A stretch of DNA of 64,000 bases from Mucilaginibacter_A sp050954285 (GTDB lineage: Bacteria > Bacteroidota > Bacteroidia > Sphingobacteriales > Sphingobacteriaceae), in NCBI GenBank assembly GCA_050954285.1, contig JBPBPL010000006.1, forward strand, positions 248,001-312,000. Reading direction: 5' to 3'. Positions within the stretch are counted from its first letter, which is position 1; each line of letters opens with the position of its first letter. A model generated the notes under the pieces. That model worked only from the letters and a program-made list of their open reading frames with translations, was not told the DNA's origin and did not search any database. Shown here piece by piece: positions 36,453-45,695 of the stretch. The position numbers and the translations under genes were made by a program.

Positions 36453-37667
36453 TTAGTTACTATTTAAATTTTTATAACGGATCATCGCTTCAACAAAATA
36501 ATAATCAGCATAAGTGAGCGGCACATCCACTTCGGTATTTTGCGGAATGTGACCAACGCTGTGTTCCAGAATAAATCCGCCGTTGGTACCGGGTTTTGCT
36601 TTATAAGGCGCAGCAGACAGATTTTGAAGCATCGTTTGTGCGATGGAAAAATACAGCTGACTATCTTTCTGATCTGCATAACGGCACAGTTCCAGCAAAG
36701 CCGAAGCCATCACCGCAGCTGCCGAAGCATCGCGCAAAGCATTCGGAATGTTGGGTGCGTTAAAATCCCAGTAAGGTATTTTATCTTTTGGCAGATTGGG
36801 ATTTTGCAGGATAAAAGAAGCAATATGATTGGCCTGATCGAGATACTTTTTGTCTCTGGTTTCCCTGTACATCGCCGTATAACCATAAAGTCCCCAGGCT
36901 TGTCCGCGTGCCCAGGCAGATTCATCGGCATAACCCTGCGCCGTTCTTTTTTGCTGAACGGCTCCTGTTTCCGGGTTGTAATTGATGACGTGATAAGAGC
37001 TGTAATCCGGCCGGAAATGGTTTTTCATCGTTGTATTGGCATGTGTAACAGCGATTTTATAAAAAGAAGAATCACCGGTTGCTTTTGTTGCCCAGAACAG
37101 CAGTTCCAGGTTCATCATGTTATCAATAATGACCAGATATTCCGGTTTATTGGAATCCCATGATTTGATACAACCTACTTTAGGGTCAAAACGAGTAGAA
37201 AGCGATTTAGCGCTATTAATCAGGATTTGCTTATATTCTGGCTTGGGTTCGATTTTCCCGGCATTGCCAAAGCTGCAATACATCATAAAACCCAGATCGT
37301 GCGTGGTTTTGTTGTATTGTTCTTTTTGGAGAATGTCCAGCATTCGGTTTGCTTCCGTTAACAAAGCCTGATCTTTAGTTTGCTGATACAGATACAACAA
37401 AGTTCCCGGATAAAAACCGCTGCACCACCAGCCGGAATTGCTGGTTTCCAGTTTGCCGGTATTGGGATGATAGGTTTTTGGAAACTGATCCTGCGACAAT
37501 TCCTTCATCAATATTTTGTACTGCGCATCCGCATCTTTAAAGTTCGTATTGATGGTTTGCAGCAAGCTTTTATCCTGCTTAAAAGAAGCATTTTTTTGAG
37601 CGGTGCAAGGGAAAGCAAAGCCGATGCAGCTGATTAATCCTATAAAAAAAGTCGATCTGAATTTCAT
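36453..37667 (-). CDS. GH88 unsaturated glucuronyl hydrolase
   Basis: This 404-residue secreted enzyme has a signal peptide (about 1-23) and an alpha6/alpha6 barrel of family GH88. GWWCSGFYPGTLLYLYQQT and DLGFMMYCSFGNA are family signatures, with a catalytic Asp in each of the expected DLGF and DNMMNLEL regions. GH88 enzymes hydrate and remove the unsaturated uronic acid left at the end of an oligosaccharide by a polysaccharide lyase. This implies a uronic-acid substrate and fits the adjacent BNR_4 protein. It lies between the BNR_4 gene (28 nt gap) and the GH2 gene. Confidence 0.92.
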   Translation of the reverse strand: MKFRSTFFIGLISCIGFAFPCTAQKNASFKQDKSLLQTINTNFKDADAQYKILMKELSQDQFPKTYHPNTGKLETSNSGWWCSGFYPGTLLYLYQQTKDQALLTEANRMLDILQKEQYNKTTHDLGFMMYCSFGNAGKIEPKPEYKQILINSAKSLSTRFDPKVGCIKSWDSNKPEYLVIIDNMMNLELLFWATKATGDSSFYKIAVTHANTTMKNHFRPDYSSYHVINYNPETGAVQQKRTAQGYADESAWARGQAWGLYGYTAMYRETRDKKYLDQANHIASFILQNPNLPKDKIPYWDFNAPNIPNALRDASAAAVMASALLELCRYADQKDSQLYFSIAQTMLQNLSAAPYKAKPGTNGGFILEHSVGHIPQNTEVDVPLTYADYYFVEAMIRYKNLNSN

Positions 37668-37695
37668 GTGGTAAAAACAGTATGCCTGTTAATTG

Positions 37696-39021
37696 CTATT
37701 TCAATTTTGGTTTCCATTCCAGTACCTGAACCATTTGCGGAGGAACGTTTGCTTTTCCTTCGCCATCTAATTGCTCTACTTTTTCTATGAAGATATTTAA
37801 AATGCCTTGCTCTTTCCATAATTCTGTATCGTAGGAAGGTTCCCAGGAACCGATGGATTCGTTTGTTAAATCCTGAACCACCCATTTTCCTTTTTTAACA
37901 TCGGTACAAACCGCTGCCGAAACCTTGCTTCCGCGCTCTTCATCCCGGAACAGTAAAATTACCGCTAATTTTTTCCCTTGCTGAGCTGCAACAATTTGCG
38001 GACGGGAAATCGGGATACTTTTCGTTCCGCCTCCACTTAAACTGAATGCCATTTTACGAAAACCGAGGTTCTGGATTTTCCAGCTTTGCCCGTCTTGATA
38101 AACTACGTGATACTGCGGAATTTCTGATCCGGCTTCCCGCCAGTAGGTAGCAATGAATGGATGACCGGCTGCATCCGTGGTCATGGAAGTCTGGTTGATC
38201 AGTTCGCTTTTCTGCGGAATTTTAACGGCATATTCTGCTGTTGCTGCGGTTATTGGCAAAGTATATTTTTCTCCGGTTGATTTTTCCCAGGTTTTGCCGC
38301 CATCAGTTGAGCGTGCATAAGCCAGATCATGGTTGCTGGCCACATCCGGGCTTTCGCGCCAAACCCAGGAAATATGGATCGTGCCTTTTGCGTCCACACA
38401 AGCTTGCGGATAAGGATTTCTTTGTCCTTCTCCGCTAATCAGATTATTGGCTAACTGCTCCCATTTCCGGGTTCTGGTGTCATATTTATTGATAATCAGA
38501 TCGCCTTGGCCGGATCTTCCATCCCGGTAAAAAAACAATAAATTTCCATCCGGCAGCTTGTAAAATTCGGGATAAGTAACTTGGTTTTCCTTGATGCCCG
38601 TCATGCTTCTTTTATCACCTAAAATTAAGGAACCCGGCGAAACACTTCTGCAATAACGCAGCGCATTGCCGTGATGATCCCACGAAAGATGTAAAAAACC
38701 GTCGCCATCAACCATTAAGGCAATGGTATTGTGGGCATCGGCAGCATTGCCCTGATATGGCGTTTGCTGCAGTTGCCACGTTAAAGAACCTGATTTTCTT
38801 TTGCCCAAAACCACAAACCGGTTTTCATCATAAAAAGCCACGAACTGCGTATCCCGAAAGGTAACCAATGAGTTTTTGCGAAAAACCACGGCGTTGACCG
38901 AATTGTTAGCCCAGGCTTTGGCAACCGGAACGAGTTTCGGGTTTTGGGCGAATAACGTTGCGTTATCAGCACAAAAAAGCACCATTAAAAACAGTATTAA
39001 CCTGAATGGCTTTATCTCCAT
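37696..39021 (-). CDS. BNR_4 propeller protein, possible polysaccharide lyase
   Basis: This 441-residue exported protein has a signal peptide (about 1-25) and then BNR_4-type beta-propeller repeats (SVNAVVFRKNSLVTF; ADAHNTIALMVDGDGFLHLSWDHHGNALRYC; DLAYARSTDGGKTWE, an Asp-box). BNR_4 folds host several lyases acting on uronic-acid polymers (such as the ulvan and rhamnose-glucuronate lyase groups); the HDHH-like SWDHHGN could carry the catalytic His. The activity is inferred from fold and the GH88 neighbour, not proven. Its start codon overlaps a motif copy (39020-39031), and motifs lie inside at 38603 and 38986. Confidence 0.72.
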   Translation of the reverse strand: MEIKPFRLILFLMVLFCADNATLFAQNPKLVPVAKAWANNSVNAVVFRKNSLVTFRDTQFVAFYDENRFVVLGKRKSGSLTWQLQQTPYQGNAADAHNTIALMVDGDGFLHLSWDHHGNALRYCRSVSPGSLILGDKRSMTGIKENQVTYPEFYKLPDGNLLFFYRDGRSGQGDLIINKYDTRTRKWEQLANNLISGEGQRNPYPQACVDAKGTIHISWVWRESPDVASNHDLAYARSTDGGKTWEKSTGEKYTLPITAATAEYAVKIPQKSELINQTSMTTDAAGHPFIATYWREAGSEIPQYHVVYQDGQSWKIQNLGFRKMAFSLSGGGTKSIPISRPQIVAAQQGKKLAVILLFRDEERGSKVSAAVCTDVKKGKWVVQDLTNESIGSWEPSYDTELWKEQGILNIFIEKVEQLDGEGKANVPPQMVQVLEWKPKLK

Positions 39022-39101
39022 GCTTTTTTTATCAACCTAAAATATTGCTTTGCTGAAGTTTGTATACAACGAAGCAATATGCTGTTTTTATCGGTATAAA
39101 T

Positions 39102-39318
39102 TTAATAACCCGGATTTTGATCTAAAACTGCATCCTTATTTAACTGAATATCGGTTAGATTGTCCAATGCCGCGTTGTGTGCCAACCCAATGTTGTTATC
39201 CTGATCTTCCATGCTTATTGGATATACCTGCTGATTTTAAGTTCTTGCCTCTCATTTCGCTACAATTACGTATCTCTCTTTTCCAGAAATATTTACTTCT
39301 GATATCAAATTCAATTTA
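39102..39318 (-). pseudogene. susD remnant (C-terminal part, frameshifted)
   Basis: Reading leftward, codons from 39239 down to 39102 encode a susD tail (VYPISMEDQDNN, then TDIQLNKDAVLDQNPGY, stop), the same QNPGY ending as both intact SusD proteins. Just upstream, in another frame (39315 down), YFWKREIRN and MRGKNLK resemble the SusD W-R motif region. A stop (TAA at 39316-39318) and a frameshift separate the pieces. It sits at the 5' end of the BNR_4-GH88-GH2 operon, so that operon has probably lost its SusC/SusD pair. No susC sequence is visible in 39320-39488. Confidence 0.7.
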
Positions 39319-39488
39319 ATCAAAAGTAAAATGTAATCTCATTGAATTTCAATTAGTTAACTCAGTATCAATTGTTCGATTTCTAAACTTTGTATTCCTG
39401 TTTTCGTAGAAATCAGCATTGAAAAGCATCGAAAAAGGTGCTTTTTAAAATTTAAACTGCCAATAACCTTCGGTAATAATAGCTGCTT
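39319..39488. other. Intergenic remainder upstream of GT4
   Basis: About 170 nt with no gene that I recognise; only the decayed susD piece lies to its left. The last 50 nt may contain the GT4 promoter, but I cannot assign boxes. Confidence 0.4.
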
Positions 39489-40484
39489 ATGCGAATATTA
39501 ATATTTACAACTGTTTTTTATCCGCTACGTGGCGGCATTGAAAACCTGACGCTTAACTTATGCAAGCAGTTTGTGGATAAAGGGCATGAAGTGAAGGTAA
39601 TTGCCTATCAAAAACAAACCGATGTACTGCCTGATATCGACGTTTATTATGCGCCAAGCATTGCCAAAATGCTGGAGCTGTTTTTATGGTGCAAAGTTTA
39701 TTATATGCCCAATATTTCCCTGAAAGGCATTTGGCCGTTGTTCATTAGTCCGCGCAAAAGATGGGTTATTTCCCAAAATGATTTTTCGCTAACCAACAAA
39801 AGGAACCTGCTGTCGGTAATCAAATTATTTGCAATCAAGTTCTCGTCCGAAAATATTTCTGTAAGTAAAAGCGTGGCTACTTCTTTAGGAACACCTTCAG
39901 AAATTATTTACAATTGCTATGATGATGCCGTTTTTAAAGTTAACCCGGAAGCCGAAAGGGTGCTGGATTTTGTTTTTGTAGGAAGATTGGTTTCTCAAAA
40001 AGGGTGCGATACGTTGATCAGGGCGTGTTATAATTTAAAACTGCCGTTTAAACTAACCATTGTGGGCGACGGGCCAGAATTAAATCGCTTAAAAATTATG
40101 GCCGAGCAGCTGGAACTAACGGAGCACATCACCTTTACCGGTACATTAAAAAGTGTTGAAATTGTGGAGGTTTTAAATCAGCATAAAGTTTTAATTATTC
40201 CTTCCAATGGAAAAGAAGGTTTTGGCATTGTTGCTTTAGAGGGATTAGCCTGTGGCTGTCGTGTCATCGCATCTGATTCGGGTGGTTTGGCCGAAGCTGT
40301 CGGAAATTTCGGACAATTATTTCAGCCTGGTGATGTGCATCAATTAAATGGCTTGCTAAAAGAAGCATTGCAAGAAATCAATCAGCCAGCTTATCAGCCC
40401 AAAGAATTAGCAGCATATCTGGATAATTATAAAACGCAGATTGTCGCCCAAAAATACCTGTCGGTTTTTGGCAGCGCGGCATAA
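39489..40484 (+). CDS. Glycosyltransferase family 4 (GT-B)
   Basis: This 331-residue glycosyltransferase has the GT-B fold. The N-terminal half starts RILIFTTVFYPLRGGIENL, the donor-binding half has FVFVGRLVSQKGCDTLI and EGFGIVALEGLACGCRVIAS (the E-x7-E type motif of retaining GT4 enzymes). It is cytosolic or membrane-associated. It stands alone between two operons, so the glycan made (cell-surface polysaccharide, or glycolipid) cannot be named. A motif copy lies inside (40357-40368). Confidence 0.9.
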   Translation: MRILIFTTVFYPLRGGIENLTLNLCKQFVDKGHEVKVIAYQKQTDVLPDIDVYYAPSIAKMLELFLWCKVYYMPNISLKGIWPLFISPRKRWVISQNDFSLTNKRNLLSVIKLFAIKFSSENISVSKSVATSLGTPSEIIYNCYDDAVFKVNPEAERVLDFVFVGRLVSQKGCDTLIRACYNLKLPFKLTIVGDGPELNRLKIMAEQLELTEHITFTGTLKSVEIVEVLNQHKVLIIPSNGKEGFGIVALEGLACGCRVIASDSGGLAEAVGNFGQLFQPGDVHQLNGLLKEALQEINQPAYQPKELAAYLDNYKTQIVAQKYLSVFGSAA

Positions 40485-40495
40485 TTATCCAAAAT

Positions 40496-40744
40496 TTACC
40501 TCTTAAAAGAAGTATTCTTCCTATTAGAATCTGCATAAAGATGGAAAACCGACTGGTTGGAAACCTGATCGCCGATGTTAAGTTTAAGAGCATCGGTTTT
40601 ATTAATAAAATAAATTATTCCTTCCAGCTTATCGGTATTCTGGTCAATAAGTTTAACAAAATTTACCCAAAAAGTTAAACCAAAAAGCTCGGTACAAATT
40701 ACACGTTCAACCTCAAGTACGGTACAATATTGGTTTGCGTTCAT
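40496..40744 (-). CDS. Small hypothetical protein
   Basis: A frame of about 82 residues, MNANQYCTVLEVERV and so on, ends with a basic SNRKNTSFKR. The frame is open from 40783, but the ATG at 40744 starts a plausible protein. There is no signal peptide and no recognised family. It converges with the GT4 gene. The last codons overlap a dispersed-motif copy (40504-40515). It may be real but lacks outside support. Confidence 0.45.
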   Translation of the reverse strand: MNANQYCTVLEVERVICTELFGLTFWVNFVKLIDQNTDKLEGIIYFINKTDALKLNIGDQVSNQSVFHLYADSNRKNTSFKR

Positions 40745-40890
40745 GGTTTTAGTTTTAAAATGTTTTGGACTGATTCTGATCAATAGGTTTATTTTATACG
40801 AGATTTTATTTGATCAGGTTAAACAATTTTCATTTTCTGATAAAAAAATTAATCTAATTCAGCAGGTTCATCTCGTTGAAAGGGAAAATC

Positions 40891-40907
40891 GATAGCAAAA
40901 TGCTATC
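40891..40907. promoter_or_regulatory. Perfect 7-bp hairpin/palindrome
   Basis: GATAGCA, three As, TGCTATC. It lies 110 nt upstream of the GH95 start and could be an operator or a small hairpin. Confidence 0.35.
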
Positions 40908-41015
40908 ATAAATTGCGTAATAACGATAGTTTTAAGGCTAATAGTTTTGCCTACTATTGTAGCTAAGCTCATGCTTCTTTTATTGCCTAAATTTGCCAAG
41001 CCCAAATTCTTATCC

Positions 41016-43430
41016 ATGAAGAAAACCTCAATTTTAAGTTTCGTTGTTTTGCTTTTTTATGCAGCAACCACTTTTGCACAGGAGCATTATTTTGAGGTGC
41101 CTAAAAGAGGGATTACCAGTTGGCAGCCAGCTACCAGTTGGGAACATGCGTTGCTAACCGGAAACGGAACAATGGGCGCTTTAGTAATCGGACAACCGCA
41201 TGAGGAAACAGTAATTTTAAGCCATTCACTGCTTTATTTACCACAAAAACGTTCTGGAAAAGATTTTGAACAGGCGAGCCAGTTGCCGGAAATTCAGCGT
41301 TTGATTGCGCAAGGAAAATATACGGAAGCAAGCCAAATTCCGGTAAAAATGCGTGAAGCGCAGCATTATAACGATATGCGCGATCCGTTTATTCCGGCGT
41401 TTCAGGTCCGGATTGATCAGCAGCCATCCAATATCAAACATTACCAGCGGTCAACCAATTTTGAAACTGGCGAAGCCATTGTAAATTGGCAGGACGAATT
41501 GGGCACTTTCGAACGCAAGGTTTTTGTTTCGCGCGCTGATAGCGTAGTGGTGATTTCAATCAAGGGAAATGCGAAAATTAACTGTTCCATCCATTTTGAG
41601 CACGTGCCGATTGAATGGAACCAGTGGAAATTTGTAAATGAAAATATTGGCGAGATGAAGACGGATGCGGCAGGGAAGTGGCTTACTTACCAAAGCAGTT
41701 TTAAAAACGCGCATCCGGGTGGTTTGCAAGGTTATGAAGGCGCAGGAAGGCTGGTTTTAAAAGGCGGCAGCAGCAGCGTGGAGAACGGCAAACTGGTGAT
41801 TAGGAATGCGGATGAAGTGTTGCTGGTCACCAAAATCATGCCTTCATATCATTACGCCAATTCCAATCTGCCATTGTTAAAGCAGCAGCTGGAAGCAAAA
41901 AATGCAGATTATCAGGCCATGCTTCTTTTACACACTAAAATTCATGGCGAATTATTTAACCGGATGAAACTGGACCTTAATTCGGTTCCGAATCTGCAAA
42001 AGCTCAACACTGAGGAAATGCTGTTGCTAGTTAAAAATCAACCTGTTACTGCACAAATTGAACGTGCTTTTGATGCCGGTAGATACAATATCATCAGTTC
42101 GATGGGAACGAATCCGCCAAATTTGCAAGGTTTATGGAGTAGTAACTGGCAGGCACCCTGGGACGCTGCTTTTACTACCGATGGTAATTTACCAACGGCT
42201 GTTTCCATCGGCTTGTCTGGAAATATGCCCGAGTTGATGAAAGGGTTTTTTGATTATCACGAGAGGTTAATGGATGACTACCGAAAAGAAGCACGGCTGC
42301 TGTACAATTGCCGCGGTATCCATATTCCGGCACAAATTTCTACTACGGGCGTGGAAACAGATTTTAGTGAGACCTGGTGCCTGACTTTGTGGACCGGAGC
42401 AGCTGGCTGGACGGCTCATTATTTTTATGATTACTGGCTTTATACTGGCGATAAAGATTTTCTGAAAAATCATGCTTACCCGTTTATGAAAGAAGCGGCT
42501 TTGTTTTATGAAGATTTTTTAAAACCCGGAAAAGACGGAAAACTGGTGTTCAATCCATCTTATTCGCCCGAAAATAATCCGGCAAACAGTCCTTCGCAAG
42601 CCAGTATTAATGCTACAATGGATGTGATGATTGCCAGGCAATTGTTGCGCAATTGTATCCAAGCGGCAACTTCCCTCAAAACAGATCCTGCAAAAATTAA
42701 TCAATGGAAAGTGATGCTTAAAAACATGCCCGATTACCAGATTAATAAAGACGGTGCCTTAAAAGAATGGTGCACACCTTTGCTGGAAGATAATTATTCG
42801 CATCGCCATTCTTCGCATTTGTATGCCTTGTATGATGATGCGGATCCGGAATTTACGGAAAATACCCAGCTAAAAACAGCAGTTAATATAGCCATCGATA
42901 AGCGGATGAAATTCAGGATTGATGAAGGCGGCGGCGAAATGGCTTTCGGATTGGTACAGTTAGCACTGGCTTCAGCACATATTGGCGAGGCAGAAAAAGC
43001 CCATCAAATTGTAGAATGGCTCAGTAGTAAATACTGGACGGATGGTATGGGTTCTTACCATAACGTTGGCGGCCTGTTCAATACCGATATTAGCGGTGGT
43101 TTGCCTTACATCATTACCCAAATGCTGGCTTATGCTGATCCCGGAAAAATTTCCCTGCTGCCAGCCTTGCCCAAAGCATGGCCGAAAGGAAAAATAGAAG
43201 GTATTTTGCTGCGCGGCCAGGTAGAAATTAAAAGCTTGGTCTGGGATGGTAAGCATGTGGAAGCCATTTTACAATCAAAAATTGATCAAAAAGTGGAATT
43301 GCAGCTTCCTGGAACGATTAAAAAATTAAGTGGTGAAACAAAGCTTCACGCCTATCCGGCTCATGCAGGTTCTTATCAGTTAACGCTTCCAGCCAATAAA
43401 GAAGTGCGTTTAACTTTGGATTTGAAATAA
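41016..43430 (+). CDS. GH95 glycoside hydrolase (alpha-L-fucosidase type)
   Basis: This secreted protein has about 804 residues, a signal peptide (ATTFAQ cleavage at about residue 22), an N-terminal beta-sandwich (about 25-270) and an alpha/alpha barrel. Conserved GH95 segments include TSWEHALLTGNGTMGALV, GTNPPNLQGLWSS, CTTDFSETWCLTLWTGAAG-like WTAHYFYDYWLYTGD, and NPSYSPEN. The family removes alpha-1,2-L-fucose or alpha-L-galactose. The frame is open from 40947, but 41016 follows a good leader and starts MKKTSILSF. The GH3 gene follows 4 nt after the stop. Motif copies lie at 40971 (leader) and 41919. Confidence 0.92.
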   Translation: MKKTSILSFVVLLFYAATTFAQEHYFEVPKRGITSWQPATSWEHALLTGNGTMGALVIGQPHEETVILSHSLLYLPQKRSGKDFEQASQLPEIQRLIAQGKYTEASQIPVKMREAQHYNDMRDPFIPAFQVRIDQQPSNIKHYQRSTNFETGEAIVNWQDELGTFERKVFVSRADSVVVISIKGNAKINCSIHFEHVPIEWNQWKFVNENIGEMKTDAAGKWLTYQSSFKNAHPGGLQGYEGAGRLVLKGGSSSVENGKLVIRNADEVLLVTKIMPSYHYANSNLPLLKQQLEAKNADYQAMLLLHTKIHGELFNRMKLDLNSVPNLQKLNTEEMLLLVKNQPVTAQIERAFDAGRYNIISSMGTNPPNLQGLWSSNWQAPWDAAFTTDGNLPTAVSIGLSGNMPELMKGFFDYHERLMDDYRKEARLLYNCRGIHIPAQISTTGVETDFSETWCLTLWTGAAGWTAHYFYDYWLYTGDKDFLKNHAYPFMKEAALFYEDFLKPGKDGKLVFNPSYSPENNPANSPSQASINATMDVMIARQLLRNCIQAATSLKTDPAKINQWKVMLKNMPDYQINKDGALKEWCTPLLEDNYSHRHSSHLYALYDDADPEFTENTQLKTAVNIAIDKRMKFRIDEGGGEMAFGLVQLALASAHIGEAEKAHQIVEWLSSKYWTDGMGSYHNVGGLFNTDISGGLPYIITQMLAYADPGKISLLPALPKAWPKGKIEGILLRGQVEIKSLVWDGKHVEAILQSKIDQKVELQLPGTIKKLSGETKLHAYPAHAGSYQLTLPANKEVRLTLDLK

Positions 43431-43434
43431 GCAG

Positions 43435-45594
43435 ATGAGAGCGATCAGATATTTTTTTGTTTTAATCACTATTTTTTTATTCTTCGGATCAAATCGAGTT
43501 TGTGCACAATACCAATATCCGTTTCAAAATCCGGATTTGGCAGCAGAAAAGCGGATTGATAACATTATTTCTTTATTAAACCTGGACGAAAAAATAGCTT
43601 GCTTAAGCACTAATCCTTCGGTAAAAAGATTAGGTATAAAAGGAGCCGGCCATGTAGAAGGTTTGCATGGATTAGCTTTGGGTGTTCCGGGAGATTGGGG
43701 TAAAAAATCGCCGGTTTCAACCACTATATTTCCGCAAGCGATTGGCATAGCCGAAACTTGGGATCCGCAGTTATTACAACAAGCCGCTGATATTGAAGGC
43801 CATGAAACACGTTATATTTTCCAAAGTGAAAAATACCAAAAAGGCGGATTGGTGGTTCGGGCACCAAATGCTGATCTTGGCCGGGATCCGCGCTGGGGCA
43901 GAACCGAAGAGTGCTATGGCGAAGATGCTTTTTTTAACGGCACAATGGCCGTGGCATACATCAAAGGTTTGCAAGGTAATGATCCTAAATATTGGTTAAC
44001 ATCAGCTTTGATGAAGCACTTTTTAGCCAACAGCAACGAGCGTAGCCGCGATAGCAGTTCATCCAACTTTGATGAGCGTTTATGGCGAGAATATTATTCT
44101 GTTCCCTTCCGGATGGGCGTGCAACTGGGCGGTTCCCGTGCTTATATGGCTTCCTACAATGCGGTAAATGGCATTCCACAAGCCGTAAATCCAAGTCTTA
44201 AAAATATAACCGTAAAAGAATGGGGCCAAAATGGCATCATTTGTACCGATGGCGGCGCATACAAAATGCTGCTCACGGCGCATCATTATTTTAAAACACC
44301 TGAAGAAGCGGCTGCAGCTTGTGTTAAAGCCGGTATCAATCAGTTTTTAGATAACTATTTAACAGGGGTAAAAACAGCATTGCAAAAAGGGTTGCTAAAA
44401 GAAGCAGAGATAGACCAGGTATTACGTGGTGTTTTTAGAGTGATGATCAAATTGGGGCAGCTGGATCCGCCGGAAATGGTGGCTTATGCTCAAATTAAAG
44501 ATGGACCAGAACCTTGGTTATCCACAAAAAATAAAGCTTTTGCACGGTTGATTACCCAAAAGTCTGTGGTTTTATTAAAAAATGAAAATCAGCTTTTGCC
44601 GTTAAATAAAAATATAATCAAATCTATTGCTGTTTTGGGTCCGCGTTCTAGCGAAGTTTTGCAGGATTGGTACAGCGGTTCGCCTTCTTATAGTGTTTCT
44701 CCATTGGAAGGTATCAAAAACAAAGTCGGTTCGAATGTTACCATAATGAATACGACGAATGATGACCTGGCAATCAGCATGGCAAAATCCGCAGAAATTG
44801 CCATTGTTTGCATCGGTAATCATCCAACAGGAAATGCCGGTTGGGCAAAGGTTTCTTCTCCAAGCGAAGGCAAAGAAGCGGTTGACCGAAAGGAAATTAC
44901 TTTAGATTCTGCTCAGGAAAAACTCATCCAAAGAGTTTATGCCGTTAACCCAAAAACGATTGTAGTTTTGGTAAGCAGTTTCCCTTATGCCATCAATTGG
45001 GCGCAGGCCAATATTCCGGCCATTGTACACCTCACGCATTGCAGTCAGGAATTGGGAAATGCTTTGGCCGATGCTTTGTTTGGCGATATAAATCCCGCGG
45101 GAAGGCTGGTGCAAACCTGGCCAAACTCGTTGGATCAGCTTCCCCCAATGATGGATTACAATATCCGTAACGGCCGCACTTACCAGTATTTTAAAGGTAA
45201 ACCACTTTATCCTTTTGGTTTTGGACTGAGTTATACTCATTTTAGTTATGCCAATTTAAAATTAAGTTCTTCGCGGATAAATGTGAAAGGAGAAATTACA
45301 GTGAGTGTAGATGTAAAAAACACTGGCGAACGAGCAGGAGATGAAGTGGTACAGTTATACGTAAGTCATCAAAATTCAAAAGTAGTTCGTCCGCTAAAAG
45401 AATTGAAAGCATTTAAACGCATTAATTTAAATCCAAACGAAACCAAAACCGTACAAATGCAACTGAATGCGGAAGCATTGCAATACTGGAATCAAAAATT
45501 GCAACGCTTTGAGGTTGAAAAAGATACGGTAAAAGTGATGGTTGGCGCGTCATCAGCAGATATTAAAGGAGAGAAATTTTTATCAGTTAAATAA
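43435..45594 (+). CDS. GH3 glycoside hydrolase with fibronectin-III-like tail
   Basis: This 719-residue exported GH3 enzyme has a signal peptide (about 1-24), an N-terminal barrel with GRDPRWGRTEECYGEDAFF, the nucleophile Asp in GIICTDGGAYKML, a C-terminal alpha/beta sandwich and an FnIII-like domain (about 620-719). The D-G-G-A nucleophile region resembles GH3 beta-xylosidase/arabinofuranosidase branches, but beta-glucosidase is not excluded. It is co-transcribed with GH95. The HTCS gene starts 101 nt downstream. Confidence 0.92.
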   Translation: MRAIRYFFVLITIFLFFGSNRVCAQYQYPFQNPDLAAEKRIDNIISLLNLDEKIACLSTNPSVKRLGIKGAGHVEGLHGLALGVPGDWGKKSPVSTTIFPQAIGIAETWDPQLLQQAADIEGHETRYIFQSEKYQKGGLVVRAPNADLGRDPRWGRTEECYGEDAFFNGTMAVAYIKGLQGNDPKYWLTSALMKHFLANSNERSRDSSSSNFDERLWREYYSVPFRMGVQLGGSRAYMASYNAVNGIPQAVNPSLKNITVKEWGQNGIICTDGGAYKMLLTAHHYFKTPEEAAAACVKAGINQFLDNYLTGVKTALQKGLLKEAEIDQVLRGVFRVMIKLGQLDPPEMVAYAQIKDGPEPWLSTKNKAFARLITQKSVVLLKNENQLLPLNKNIIKSIAVLGPRSSEVLQDWYSGSPSYSVSPLEGIKNKVGSNVTIMNTTNDDLAISMAKSAEIAIVCIGNHPTGNAGWAKVSSPSEGKEAVDRKEITLDSAQEKLIQRVYAVNPKTIVVLVSSFPYAINWAQANIPAIVHLTHCSQELGNALADALFGDINPAGRLVQTWPNSLDQLPPMMDYNIRNGRTYQYFKGKPLYPFGFGLSYTHFSYANLKLSSSRINVKGEITVSVDVKNTGERAGDEVVQLYVSHQNSKVVRPLKELKAFKRINLNPNETKTVQMQLNAEALQYWNQKLQRFEVEKDTVKVMVGASSADIKGEKFLSVK

Positions 45595-45695
45595 TTTCTG
45601 GCAAATATTATTTGCACTGTTTATTCGTAATAGGTATAAGATTTTAAAATACTTTAGTAAATCATTATTTAACCAGGGTAATTAATTACCAAACC

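Noticed and set aside
36540..37163. 207-codon plus-strand frame opposite GH88
   Set aside because: GH88 on the minus strand has complete family signatures; the plus frame has no motif and is a shadow.
39050..39319. 89-codon plus-strand frame upstream of GT4
   Set aside because: The opposite strand explains the DNA better as a decayed susD.
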